A DNA stretch of 14,442 nucleotides, taken from contig DJRP01000008.1 of the NCBI GenBank assembly GCA_002437815.1, forward strand, positions 17,770-32,211, given 5' to 3'. This DNA is from Collinsella sp. UBA6357. GTDB taxonomy: Bacteria > Actinomycetota > Coriobacteriia > Coriobacteriales > Coriobacteriaceae. The position numbers and the translations under genes are program-made. The notes under the pieces were generated by a model. It was not told the DNA's origin. It saw only the letters and a program-made list of their open reading frames with translations, and made no database searches. Below, piece by piece: positions 7,751-14,304 of the stretch (position 1 is the stretch's first letter; every line of letters begins with the position of its first letter).

Positions 7751-8263
7751 ATGACGTTTACGGAGCTTGCGGAGAAGCGTTATTCATGCAAGAAATATAG
7801 CGACAAACAGGTCGAGCCCGAACAGCTCGAGACGATTCTCGAAGCGGGGCGCGTGGCTCCCACGGCCAAGAACCTGCAGCCGCAGCATATCTATGTGATC
7901 TAGTCGCCCGATGGTCTTGCCAAGGTCGATGAGCTCACGCCGTGCCGCTACGGCGCATCCACGGTGCTCATGGTGGCATTCAACACCAAAAACGTGTTCA
8001 CCTACCCCGGCGGCACGCGCGACTCGGGCATCGAGGATGCGACCATCGTTGCCACGCATCTGGTGCTTGCCGCGGCCGATGCGGGCGTCGACAGCTGCTG
8101 GATCAACTTCTTCGACCCTGATAAGGCGCGCGACATTTTTGATTTGCCCGAGGACGAGGCGGTGCTGATGTTCCTTGACCTGGGTTATGCCGCCGAGGGC
8201 GCGGGCCCGCTTGCCAACCATGTCTCTCGCAAGGAGCTGACGGACACGGTGACGTATCTGTAG
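7751..8263 (+). pseudogene. Nitroreductase-family protein interrupted by an in-frame amber codon
   Basis: ATG at 7751 has AGGAG 7 nt upstream. The frame reads 50 residues with the typical nitroreductase start (KRYSCKKYSDKQV, then LEAGRVAPTAKNLQPQ), meets TAG at 7901-7903, and continues in the same frame for 119 residues to the stop at 8261-8263. Without the TAG the product would be 170 residues, a normal size for small FMN-dependent nitroreductases. The downstream part keeps family features: the GIEDATIVATHLVLAAADAG helix and CWINFF. The context around codon 51 (YVI-stop-SPDG) suggests a single CAG-to-TAG change. No frameshift or other stop is present, so the lesion is recent, a sequencing error, or read through by a suppressor. 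The intact enzyme would be a cytoplasmic flavin oxidoreductase of unknown substrate. Confidence 0.85.
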
Positions 8264-8294
8264 ATGACACCGCAGCGCATCTGTGGGGCGGGCC

Positions 8295-8329
8295 GCGGGC
8301 CATCGTCGCATGTACGGTGGCCCGCTTTT
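8295..8329 (+). terminator. Rho-independent terminator after the nitroreductase gene
   Basis: An 11-bp stem (8295-8305 with 8315-8325, one U-G wobble), a 9-nt loop and then TTTT. It lies 32 bp past the nitroreductase stop and before the acetyltransferase ATG. This also argues against acetyltransferase starts upstream of 8352. Confidence 0.75.
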
Positions 8330-8351
8330 ACATGAAGACGTGGGGAAGATT

Positions 8352-8843
8352 ATGGGCAACGAGGTCGAGATCAAGAACATCACGGCGGCGGAAGATGCTG
8401 CCATGGCGAGCATCGTGCGCATGAATCTCGCGGCGTATGGGCTGAATATTCCTGGCACGGCGTATTTCGATCCTGAGCTTGAGCGCCTGAGTGCATTCTA
8501 TGACGCCGATCCAAGTAAGCGTGCCTACTACGTTGCCGTCGACTCGGCCGGTACGGTGCTCGGCGGTGCCGGTTTTGCCGAGTTCGAGGGTCTGCCGCAG
8601 ACGGCGGAGCTCCAAAAGCTCTACCTGATCGATGCCGCCAAGGGTAAAGGCCTGGGCAAACGATTGACGCAGCTGGTCGCGGACGGCGCCCGGGTATGCG
8701 GCTACAGGCAGCTCTACCTCGAGACGCATACCAACCTGCAGGCGGCCATCGGCCTCTATGAGCATTTGGGCTTCAAGCGGATAGAGAAGTCGGCCGTCGT
8801 CGGTCACAACACCATGAACCGGTTCTACGTGCTGGGGCTGTAG
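8352..8843 (+). CDS. GNAT-family N-acetyltransferase
   Basis: 163 residues from the ATG at 8352. An earlier in-frame start at 8283 is rejected because it would translate the terminator hairpin at 8295-8329; GGGGA lies 6 nt before 8352. The acetyl-CoA-binding motif A is seen at about 90-105 (LYLIDAAKGKGLGKRL, with KGKGLG as the pyrophosphate loop). Motif B is seen at 123-141 (LETHTNLQAAIGLYEHLGF). Beta strands YVAVD and GGAGFAEFEG precede it, as in the fold. It is a likely cytoplasmic acetyltransferase acting on an amine or small molecule; the substrate cannot be told. It may lack its own strong promoter and depend on read-through from upstream. Confidence 0.88.
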   Translation: MGNEVEIKNITAAEDAAMASIVRMNLAAYGLNIPGTAYFDPELERLSAFYDADPSKRAYYVAVDSAGTVLGGAGFAEFEGLPQTAELQKLYLIDAAKGKGLGKRLTQLVADGARVCGYRQLYLETHTNLQAAIGLYEHLGFKRIEKSAVVGHNTMNRFYVLGL

Positions 8844-8914
8844 CTCTTTTGTAGCATGGCAGCTAGAGATGCAGTCGAATGCTCGCGAAGTGTCCCGCAA
8901 GGATGCTAGGGCGA

Positions 8915-9220
8915 TCAGCCAATCCGATGCCTGCGAAGCTTCTTGAGATAGTTTTTCTTAAACGCACCCCATTTGCCAAAGAACGTGCGGTCGGTGGCTG
9001 TCTCGGCATGTGACTGATATTTAAGCGCCGTGAGCTCTAGAGTACAGATATAGTCTGCAAGCTGAAGGAGGCGATAATCGTTCGGTTTCGCATCGCGATA
9101 TATGATGGCTTCTTTTGACAGTGCATATTCGATTGCGTCGTGTAAGGCGGCGGTGACAACGTTCTGTCCGCTGTCGTAGTAGATTGATGAGGCCAGCCAG
9201 GAATCAAATCTGTCCGTGCG
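8915..9220 (-). pseudogene. C-terminal remnant of a DUF3800-family protein
   Basis: 101 open codons on the minus strand run from 9220 to 8918, then TGA at 8917-8915. No start codon or ribosome site is apparent at the upstream edge. The residues resemble the C-terminus of DUF3800 proteins (often beside defence or mobile genes): QLADYICTLELTALKY at about 53-68 and a FFGKWGAFKKNYLKKLRR end. A complete family member is usually more than 200 residues, so the N-terminal half is gone. The fragment lies in the same frame as, and directly behind, the stop codon of the gene ending at 9221, so it looks like a deletion junction. The family call is from motif memory. The 71 bp between it and the acetyltransferase show nothing convincing. 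Confidence 0.62.
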
Positions 9221-10150
9221 CTACTCGTCCTCGTCGACGTTGGGATCGCCCTTGAGGGTGTTGATGTCAAGGTAGTCGGTATTGGCGTTCTCTTGCTCCT
9301 GCACCTCGGATTCGGCTTGTGCCGTACCGGTTCCATGGAAGATCTCGAACGCTTCGAATCCGATGATGGCGGCGAGTGCGGCTACGACCACGATGAGCGT
9401 GACCTTTTGCCAGCTGGCAAACGACGAAAACCGCGGGGGTTTCTCGTTGAGGGCCGCGGCGTAATCGTTGGCGTATGCCGCGGCGCGCTCGTCCGTATCG
9501 TCTTCATAGTCAGATTCATAGTCGGCATACACAGGGGCTGCATACGGATCGTCTGCAGCGTCCGCTTGCGCATAAGCAAAGTCGTCTGAGGCCGGATCAG
9601 GTGCCTCCTCGCCACTCCACGAGTCGTACTCATGCTGGGGCTGAGGGCTATAGGCAAGGTCGATAACCGACGGTTGGGGCGTGGCCGCGGGTGAGACGGT
9701 AGGCATATCGAATGGAGATGCCGCTACCGTCGCTCCCGGGTCGGGCAGATTGCCGATGGATGAAACGCCGGCGGGCGGAGCGGCGACAGCGGGAGTCGCC
9801 ACGGTGGCTCCCGGATCGGGCAGGTTGGAGATCGGGGCCGCGGTGGCGTGAACGTCATTTTTGGATGATAGATAGGACGCCAGGTACGCCGAGGTGCTGT
9901 CGGGCGAAAGAGGGGGAGTGTGGAGCTCCTGGGGCGCCGCAGCTTGCGCAGGGGCAGGCACGACCGCGTCAGCGGGGTCGGGGACGCCTACAAAGGCGGA
10001 ACCGGCATCCCAGGTGCCCTCATCCATGACATCTTTCATATCAAGCGCAAAGAGGGCGTCTTCTCCCGAGGCATACAGGGGCGTCTCGTAATCGGTGATG
10101 GAGTTGTGATTGTCGCCGTCGATATCGGGATTGCTGCCCGGCTCCCTCAT
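9221..10150 (-). CDS. Acidic Ala/Pro-rich single-pass membrane protein, unknown function
   Basis: 309 residues from the ATG at 10150, chosen because AAAGGAG lies 4 nt upstream; a GTG six codons earlier has no such site. Residues 1-240 are low-complexity, rich in Asp, Glu, Ala, Pro and Tyr. A duplicated segment NLPDPGATVA lies at about 109-118 and 134-143. A short basic-flanked stretch leads into one hydrophobic helix (about 250-270, VTLIVVVAALAAIIGFEAF). The last 40 residues are again acidic (VQEQENANTDYLD, ending VDEDE). There is no signal peptide at the N-terminus. The helix is preceded by a lysine, so an N-inside orientation is likely, with a large cytoplasmic acidic domain and a short outer tail. 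I do not recognise a family. The C-terminus runs directly into a DUF3800 remnant, so the natural tail may have been altered. Confidence 0.8.
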   Translation of the reverse strand: MREPGSNPDIDGDNHNSITDYETPLYASGEDALFALDMKDVMDEGTWDAGSAFVGVPDPADAVVPAPAQAAAPQELHTPPLSPDSTSAYLASYLSSKNDVHATAAPISNLPDPGATVATPAVAAPPAGVSSIGNLPDPGATVAASPFDMPTVSPAATPQPSVIDLAYSPQPQHEYDSWSGEEAPDPASDDFAYAQADAADDPYAAPVYADYESDYEDDTDERAAAYANDYAAALNEKPPRFSSFASWQKVTLIVVVAALAAIIGFEAFEIFHGTGTAQAESEVQEQENANTDYLDINTLKGDPNVDEDE

Positions 10151-10154
10151 GGCG

Positions 10155-10161
10155 CTCCTTT
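10155..10161 (-). promoter_or_regulatory. Ribosome binding site deciding the start of the acidic membrane protein
   Basis: Minus-strand AAAGGAG, 4 nt before the ATG at 10150. The alternative GTG at 10168 lies upstream of it and has no purine-rich site. Confidence 0.65.
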
Positions 10162-10182
10162 CGTTCACAGTGCTAACAGACG

Positions 10183-10188
10183 ATTATA
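10183..10188 (-). promoter_or_regulatory. -10 element of the acidic membrane protein promoter
   Basis: A perfect TATAAT on the minus strand, 33 bp before the ATG at 10150, which would give a leader of roughly 25-28 nt. No good -35 box is seen at 16-18 bp (TCGCGA at 17 bp), so an activator or extended contacts may be needed. Confidence 0.5.
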
Positions 10189-10431
10189 TGGGGTTATGCC
10201 GATCTTCGCGACCGCTCATTTTGTGTTGTCACCGTATGGCTGCCCCTACATATCAACATGTCGTTCCTTTTGAAATAAAACTGCAGGTAAATGGTGCTAT
10301 TTCTTACAAAGATGTTGCATGATGACTGTGGGACCCTGTGATAGAGTGCCCTTGTGTGTGCAAAAGGCCGTTCCGGCTGCCGGTTTCCCGGCATCTGGGC
10401 CCGGTAGGGTGGCGTGCGTGGGGGATATGCC

Positions 10432-11778
10432 GTGAAACATGCCGATGCCGAGCGCGAGCTCGCCCAAGATAGTAAGCAGATCGAGCACCTGGCGCGACAG
10501 GTGCACGAGGCCGATGATGTCATCGACCTTTTGGAGCATGATCAGCTGACCGGTCTGTATTCGGTGCGCGGATTCTGCCGTCGCGCCGAACGTGAGATGG
10601 CCGACCATCCCGGGGTGTCCTACGATGCCATCGTAATCGATGTGGGTGGCATGACCCTGGTCAACGAGGTTTACGGTGCCACCGCCGGCAATGTGCTTTT
10701 GCGCGGCATCGGCAATCACCTCAAGGCGGCTGAGGAGCGCTTGGGTTGCATATTCGGCCGCATCTATTCTTCGATATTCTGCGCTTTCGCTCGTACCGAC
10801 AACGATTTGGCGAGCGAGCTGTTCGATGACGCCGTTGCCTACTTGGAGCGATATCCGCTACAGATTCATTTTGAGCCGCGCTTGGGTGTCTACAGCAGCG
10901 GCGGGGAACGCATCGCCGGAGAGCAGATGCTCGACCACGCCCGTCTGGCGCGCTCGCGTGCAAACGCACAAAACGGTTGGGTCTCGTACTATGGCCTGTC
11001 GGTTCATAACGACCTTGTCGAGGAACATCGGATTTGTGACCGCGTGGGCGAGGCTATTGTCGCCGGTGAGTTCGAGATGTATCTGCAGCCCAAGGTCGAT
11101 ATGCATGACGCACGCGTGGTGGGTGCAGAGGCGCTGGTGCGCTGGCGCCATCCCGACCTCGGCTTTCTTTCGCCTGGGCGATTTGTGCCCATGCTTGAGA
11201 GCCGTGGTCTCATCTATGATGTCGATCGCTTTATGTGGGAGCAGATCTGCCGCTTTCAGACCGAGCGGCGTCAGCGCGGGCTGCGCGTGTTTCCCATCTC
11301 GGTCAACGTGGCGCGCGGCGATCTGTACCGCAAGGGCTTTGTCGACGATGTCTACCATCTGGTTAGGCGCTACGGGCTCGAAATGAAGGATATGCGGCTC
11401 GAGATCCTCGAACGCGCCTATGCGGCCGATGAGGTCTCGATCGGCTCGATACTGGCCGAGTTGCGCACCTTGGGCTTTAAAATCGAGATGGACGATTTTG
11501 GAACGGGAATGTCATCGCTGGGCATGCTTGCCGACATGAACGTCGATGTGCTCAAACTCGATCGTAGCTTTTTGCGCTCCGGCCTTTTGGATGAGCGCCG
11601 TATCGAGGTGATTCGGGCCGTAGTGCAGCTGGCCCACGCTTTGGGAATACGTGTGACAGCCGAAGGCGTAGAGCATGAGCATCAACGTCGGGCGCTGCTC
11701 TCTTTGGGCTGCAACACGGCCCAGGGTTACCTGTTCTACCGTCCGCAGCCGGCGAAGGATTTTGCCCTGATGGCGTAG
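10432..11778 (+). CDS. Degenerate GGDEF plus intact EAL protein, likely c-di-GMP phosphodiesterase
   Basis: 448 residues from GTG at 10432, preceded by GGGGGA at 6 nt; GTG at 10414 is an alternative. A charged, probably helical region (about 5-35) leads into a GGDEF fold (about 36-180). The catalytic motif there is replaced by YSSIF (112-116), so cyclase activity is not expected. The EAL domain (about 200-448) keeps the residues needed for hydrolysis: E233 (EALVRW), N292 (SVN), E324 (LEILE), D354/D355 (DDFGTG), K375, E411 (AEGVE) and Q431 (QGYLF). It should linearise c-di-GMP in the cytoplasm. No membrane segment or sensor domain is seen, so the GGDEF part may act as a GTP-sensing or dimerising module. 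The leader holds a small hairpin (10378-10383 with 10388-10393) and a weak promoter-like TTGCAT (10315). The gene is divergent from the acidic membrane protein. Confidence 0.88.
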   Translation: MKHADAERELAQDSKQIEHLARQVHEADDVIDLLEHDQLTGLYSVRGFCRRAEREMADHPGVSYDAIVIDVGGMTLVNEVYGATAGNVLLRGIGNHLKAAEERLGCIFGRIYSSIFCAFARTDNDLASELFDDAVAYLERYPLQIHFEPRLGVYSSGGERIAGEQMLDHARLARSRANAQNGWVSYYGLSVHNDLVEEHRICDRVGEAIVAGEFEMYLQPKVDMHDARVVGAEALVRWRHPDLGFLSPGRFVPMLESRGLIYDVDRFMWEQICRFQTERRQRGLRVFPISVNVARGDLYRKGFVDDVYHLVRRYGLEMKDMRLEILERAYAADEVSIGSILAELRTLGFKIEMDDFGTGMSSLGMLADMNVDVLKLDRSFLRSGLLDERRIEVIRAVVQLAHALGIRVTAEGVEHEHQRRALLSLGCNTAQGYLFYRPQPAKDFALMA

Positions 11779-11796
11779 GGGCGTTTCTCCCTATCT

Positions 11797-11867
11797 GCCG
11801 AAACTGGAGTTTCGGACGTTTATCAGTAAAAAATGGATAGCTTATCGGCCAAAACTCCAGTTTCGGC
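11797..11867. terminator. 16-bp inverted repeat between convergent genes, possible bidirectional terminator
   Basis: The arms at 11797-11812 and 11852-11867 are perfectly complementary over 16 bp. The left arm is itself a palindrome (CCGAAACT/AGTTTCGG), so a compact hairpin competes with the long one. There is no clean T-run after either arm. It sits in the 138-bp gap between the convergent EAL and YheO-like genes. The 39-nt spacer contains CGTTTATCAGTAAAAA, which recurs with one change at 12671-12686. Confidence 0.45.
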
Positions 11868-11916
11868 GAAGGAAGAGGGCTGTGGCCGTGGCTATTGGGA
11901 GTGCAGTGGCCGTCGG

Positions 11917-12570
11917 CTATTTGGTACTCGCCGCCTCTTTGGCCTCGTTGAGGTAGCTGTAGAAGCTGTATTTGGAGATGCCGAAGAACTCGCAGGCACG
12001 TTCGCTCGACTTGGAAATCAAAAAGGCGCCGCGGCGGTCGAGGTAGCCGATGGCACGCACGCGCTCGTCCTTGGTCATGAGGGCGGCGGGCTTTCCCACG
12101 TACTGCTCGCACTCGCGCAGCAGGTCCTCGAGCAGATCGCCGATGTTGCGCGTGATGGGCTCGGGCTCGGCCGAGGTCCCCTGGCCGGTGCCGGTAAGGC
12201 CGTCGAGGGAGCGCTCGAATGCCTTCATGAGCGTGATGTCAAAGTTGATGGCAAGGATGCCCGTCGGTGTGCCCTCGTCGTCGCGGATAAAGATCGTCGA
12301 TGATTTGAGCAGCTTGCCGTCGGCGGTTTTGGTCAGATAGGGTGCACGATCGCAGATCTCGTCGCTGCTCTCGTGCATGCTCTCGAGCACGATGTGGCTG
12401 GGGCCGTCGCCAAGGCTGCGTCCGCTTACGTGCCCGTTCTCGATGACCACGATGGAATGGTCGAGGTCATCGGTTTCGAGGTCGTGGACGACGATCTCGC
12501 AGCTGGGGCCAAATTGGAGCGCCAAGCCGTGTGCCAGGCGCTTGTAGAACTCGATCTGTGCCGGTGTCAT
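11917..12570 (-). CDS. YheO/DauR-like transcriptional regulator (PAS-like + HTH)
   Basis: 217 residues from the ATG at 12570, with GGAAGG 6 nt upstream. The N-terminal half fits the YheO PAS-like domain: the CEIVVHDL strand at 24-31, HSIVVIENGHVSGR at 38-51, then IFIRDDEGTPTGILAINFDIT at 93-113. A variable linker (120-145) leads to a C-terminal helix-turn-helix (about 165-210: MTKDERVRAIGYLDRRGAF, then CEFFGISKYSFYSYL). Known members include DauR, which represses D-arginine catabolism in Pseudomonas. The gene is divergent from dpaL across 289 bp that contain three copies of a palindrome, one of them 18 bp before its own start. A role as local, autoregulating controller of dpaL-ygeY is inferred. 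The effector is unknown; 2,3-diaminopropionate or a purine breakdown product are candidates. Confidence 0.85.
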   Translation of the reverse strand: MTPAQIEFYKRLAHGLALQFGPSCEIVVHDLETDDLDHSIVVIENGHVSGRSLGDGPSHIVLESMHESSDEICDRAPYLTKTADGKLLKSSTIFIRDDEGTPTGILAINFDITLMKAFERSLDGLTGTGQGTSAEPEPITRNIGDLLEDLLRECEQYVGKPAALMTKDERVRAIGYLDRRGAFLISKSSERACEFFGISKYSFYSYLNEAKEAASTK

Positions 12571-12587
12571 GGTTACCTTCCTGCACC

Positions 12588-12604
12588 TACCAAAAAATTT
12601 GTTA
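12588..12604. promoter_or_regulatory. Operator-like palindrome, site 1
   Basis: TACCAAA-AAA-TTTGTTA, one arm mismatch from the shared consensus TAACAAA-N3-TTTGTTA. It lies just upstream of the ribosome site of the YheO-like gene, a position suited to autorepression. Confidence 0.55.
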
Positions 12605-12675
12605 GGCCATATCTTGCCATAAACAACAGATGTACGCCAACGAGCTTAAGAATCCTCGTCTTTTTGTGACCGTTT

Positions 12676-12695
12676 ATCGGTAAAAAGGTACCGAT
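12676..12695. promoter_or_regulatory. Perfect 7-bp inverted repeat ATCGGTA/TACCGAT
   Basis: Arms 12676-12682 and 12689-12695 with a 6-bp spacer, ending 5 bp before operator site 2. It differs in sequence from the TAACAAA palindromes. It could be a second factor's site or a small hairpin. Confidence 0.4.
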
Positions 12696-12700
12696 TGGCA

Positions 12701-12717
12701 TAACAAACAATTTGTTA
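12701..12717. promoter_or_regulatory. Operator-like palindrome, site 2 (perfect)
   Basis: TAACAAA-CAA-TTTGTTA, a perfect 7-bp inverted repeat. Its centre is 113 bp from site 1 and 51 bp from site 3, so looping or cooperative binding is possible. Confidence 0.6.
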
Positions 12718-12751
12718 GGTTGTCCAAACGAAATGTGTGGTACAACTGAGT

Positions 12752-12768
12752 CAACAAACTTTTTGTTT
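12752..12768. promoter_or_regulatory. Operator-like palindrome, site 3
   Basis: CAACAAA-CTT-TTTGTTT, 6 of 7 arm positions complementary. It lies about 90 bp before the dpaL ATG, within or near the probable dpaL promoter. No convincing -35/-10 pair could be fixed there; TTGTCC (12720) and TACAAC (12741) are only 15 bp apart. Confidence 0.55.
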
Positions 12769-12859
12769 GGCATCCACATAAAAGTTTAGTCGCGAATGCA
12801 GTCGATGACCAAAACGCGTATGCGGGGGCCGACAAGAGAGGACTTAAGGAGTTCACCGT

Positions 12860-14074
12860 ATGGCCGATACAATCCAGTGGGCGAAAAACACGATGCCCAA
12901 GAGCGATGATGCGCACTTGGGGATCATGTCGCTCGACCACGTGAAGTGCGCCCGCGCTTTCCACAAGTCGTTCCCGCAGTACACCGTCACCCCGCTTGCC
13001 CGTCTTGATGGACAGGCCGAGCGCTTGGGCTTGGCCAATCTGTGCGTCAAGGACGAGAGCTATCGTTTTGGCCTCAACGCCTTCAAGGTGCTCGGAGGCT
13101 CCTTCGCCATGGCCAATTACATCGCCGACGAGACCGGCAAGGACGTCTCGGAGTGCACGTTCGACTACCTGACTTCCGATAAGCTCGCCGAGGACTTCGG
13201 TCAGGCCACGTTCTTCACCGCCACCGACGGCAACCATGGTCGCGGCGTGGCGTGGGCTGCCAACAAGCTCGGCCAGAAGGCCGTCGTGCATATGCCCAAG
13301 GGCTCTACCAAGCCCCGCTTTGACAACATCGCCGCCGAGGGCGCCAAGGTGACCATCGAGGAGGTCAACTACGACGAGTGCGTGCGCATGGCCGCCGCCG
13401 AGGCCGACGCCTGCGAGCGTGGCGTCATCGTCCAGGACACGGCCTGGGAGGGCTACGAGAAGATCCCGTCCTGGATCATGGAGGGCTACGGCACCATGGC
13501 TTCCGAGGCGGCCGAGCAGCTGCGCGAGATGGCCATCAACCGTCCGACGCACGTCTTTGTCCAGGCCGGTGTGGGTTCGCTCGCCGGCGCCGTGGTGGGC
13601 TACTTCACCAACCTCTATCCCGATAACCCGCCCACGTTCGTCGTGGCCGAGTGCGCTCCGGCCGCATGCCTGTACAAGGGCGCCGAGGCCGGCGACGGCG
13701 ACCCGCGCATCGTCGACGGTGATATGCCCTCGATCATGGCGGGCCTGTGCTGCGGCGAGCCCAACATTCTAGGCTGGGATATCCTGCGCAACCACGTGAG
13801 CGCCTTCGTCTCCTGCCCCGACTGGGTTACCGCTCGCGGCATGCGCACGCTCGGCGCCCCCGAAAAGGGGGACCCGCGTGTCATCTCCGGCGAGTCCGGC
13901 GCCGTGACCACGGGTCTCGTGGAGACCATCATGCTCGATCCTGCCTACGCCGAGCTCAAGGACTACCTGGGTCTCGACAAGACGAGCTCCGTGCTGTGCT
14001 TCTCGACGGAAGGCGATACGGACCCCGAGCAGTACCGTCGCATCGTCTGGGAGGGCGAGTACCCCACCTGCTAA
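12860..14074 (+). CDS. dpaL: Diaminopropionate ammonia-lyase (YgeX/DpaL)
   Basis: 404 residues, the usual length of this PLP enzyme of fold type II. It converts 2,3-diaminopropionate to pyruvate and ammonia in the cytoplasm. K76 in NAFKVLGG is the PLP-binding lysine. D123 (ATDGNHGRGVAW) and D193 (VQDTAWEGY) match the two catalytic aspartates known from the E. coli enzyme. GVGS at 237-240 contacts the phosphate. AAGGAG lies 8 nt before the ATG. ygeY follows after a 230-bp structured gap, and the divergent YheO-like regulator precedes it. In gut bacteria this gene belongs to the set linked to anaerobic purine degradation. The family assignment is firm; the claim that it acts on a purine-derived substrate here rests on the neighbourhood. 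Confidence 0.96.
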   Translation: MADTIQWAKNTMPKSDDAHLGIMSLDHVKCARAFHKSFPQYTVTPLARLDGQAERLGLANLCVKDESYRFGLNAFKVLGGSFAMANYIADETGKDVSECTFDYLTSDKLAEDFGQATFFTATDGNHGRGVAWAANKLGQKAVVHMPKGSTKPRFDNIAAEGAKVTIEEVNYDECVRMAAAEADACERGVIVQDTAWEGYEKIPSWIMEGYGTMASEAAEQLREMAINRPTHVFVQAGVGSLAGAVVGYFTNLYPDNPPTFVVAECAPAACLYKGAEAGDGDPRIVDGDMPSIMAGLCCGEPNILGWDILRNHVSAFVSCPDWVTARGMRTLGAPEKGDPRVISGESGAVTTGLVETIMLDPAYAELKDYLGLDKTSSVLCFSTEGDTDPEQYRRIVWEGEYPTC

Positions 14075-14080
14075 TACTGG

Positions 14081-14097
14081 GCGGCGCCATGCGCCGC
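14081..14097 (+). terminator. GC hairpin just after dpaL, possible partial terminator
   Basis: A 7-bp stem GCGGCGC/GCGCCGC with loop CAT, 6 bp after the dpaL stop. The downstream T-rich tract (AATTTCTTT) begins only after ACCG, so it is a weak or leaky terminator or an mRNA-stabilising end. Confidence 0.35.
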
Positions 14098-14149
14098 ACC
14101 GAATTTCTTTCAGATACCCCTTAAGTCTTGCGAGCGTCTCGACCCGGAA

Positions 14150-14266
14150 GGCGGAGGACCACCTATCCCCTCCGTCGCGAGTTCCGCACGAGCCGGAGGC
14201 CACTTAATGTGGCCTCCGTGCGAGCAGGACTGTCCGAGCAGCGGAGGGAATAGGTGGTCCTCCGCC
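14150..14266. repeat. 117-nt nested palindrome in the dpaL-ygeY gap
   Basis: The outer arms 14150-14174 and 14242-14266 pair over 25 positions with one mismatch. An inner hairpin has 10-bp arms, 14194-14203 with 14209-14218, and loop TTAAT. CGGAGG occurs three times (14152, 14194, 14242) and CCTCCG three times (14169, 14213, 14259). The same sequence can therefore fold as one long nested hairpin or as three short ones. No target-site duplication is evident at its ends. It could be a MITE/REP-like insertion, an RNA processing element, or an attenuator ahead of ygeY. Confidence 0.85.
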
Positions 14267-14304
14267 ACCCCACAGTTAGAACACCTACAAGAAAGGTTAC
14301 GAAT

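Noticed and set aside
7901..7903. Pyrrolysine or other recoding at the nitroreductase TAG
   Set aside because: No pyl genes or downstream recoding structure are seen, and nitroreductases are not known to use pyrrolysine; mutation or error is simpler.
8863..8874. Inverse copy of the hairpin-block linker (CTAGAGATGCAG) near the DUF3800 remnant
   Set aside because: Only 12 bp match and no adjoining hairpin; one such match is expected fairly often by chance when comparing the linkers with the whole window.
10320..10431. c-di-GMP riboswitch upstream of the EAL gene
   Set aside because: The leader has a small hairpin and GC-rich runs, but I could not match the GEMM-I helices or the GNRA-loop stem in order.
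12674..13552. Minus-strand open frame overlapping dpaL and the operator region
   Set aside because: It is antisense to the well-supported dpaL and crosses the divergent control region.
14150..14266. T-box or amino-acid riboswitch in the dpaL-ygeY gap
   Set aside because: No T-box bulge sequence or antiterminator with T-run; the palindromic make-up fits a hairpin element better.
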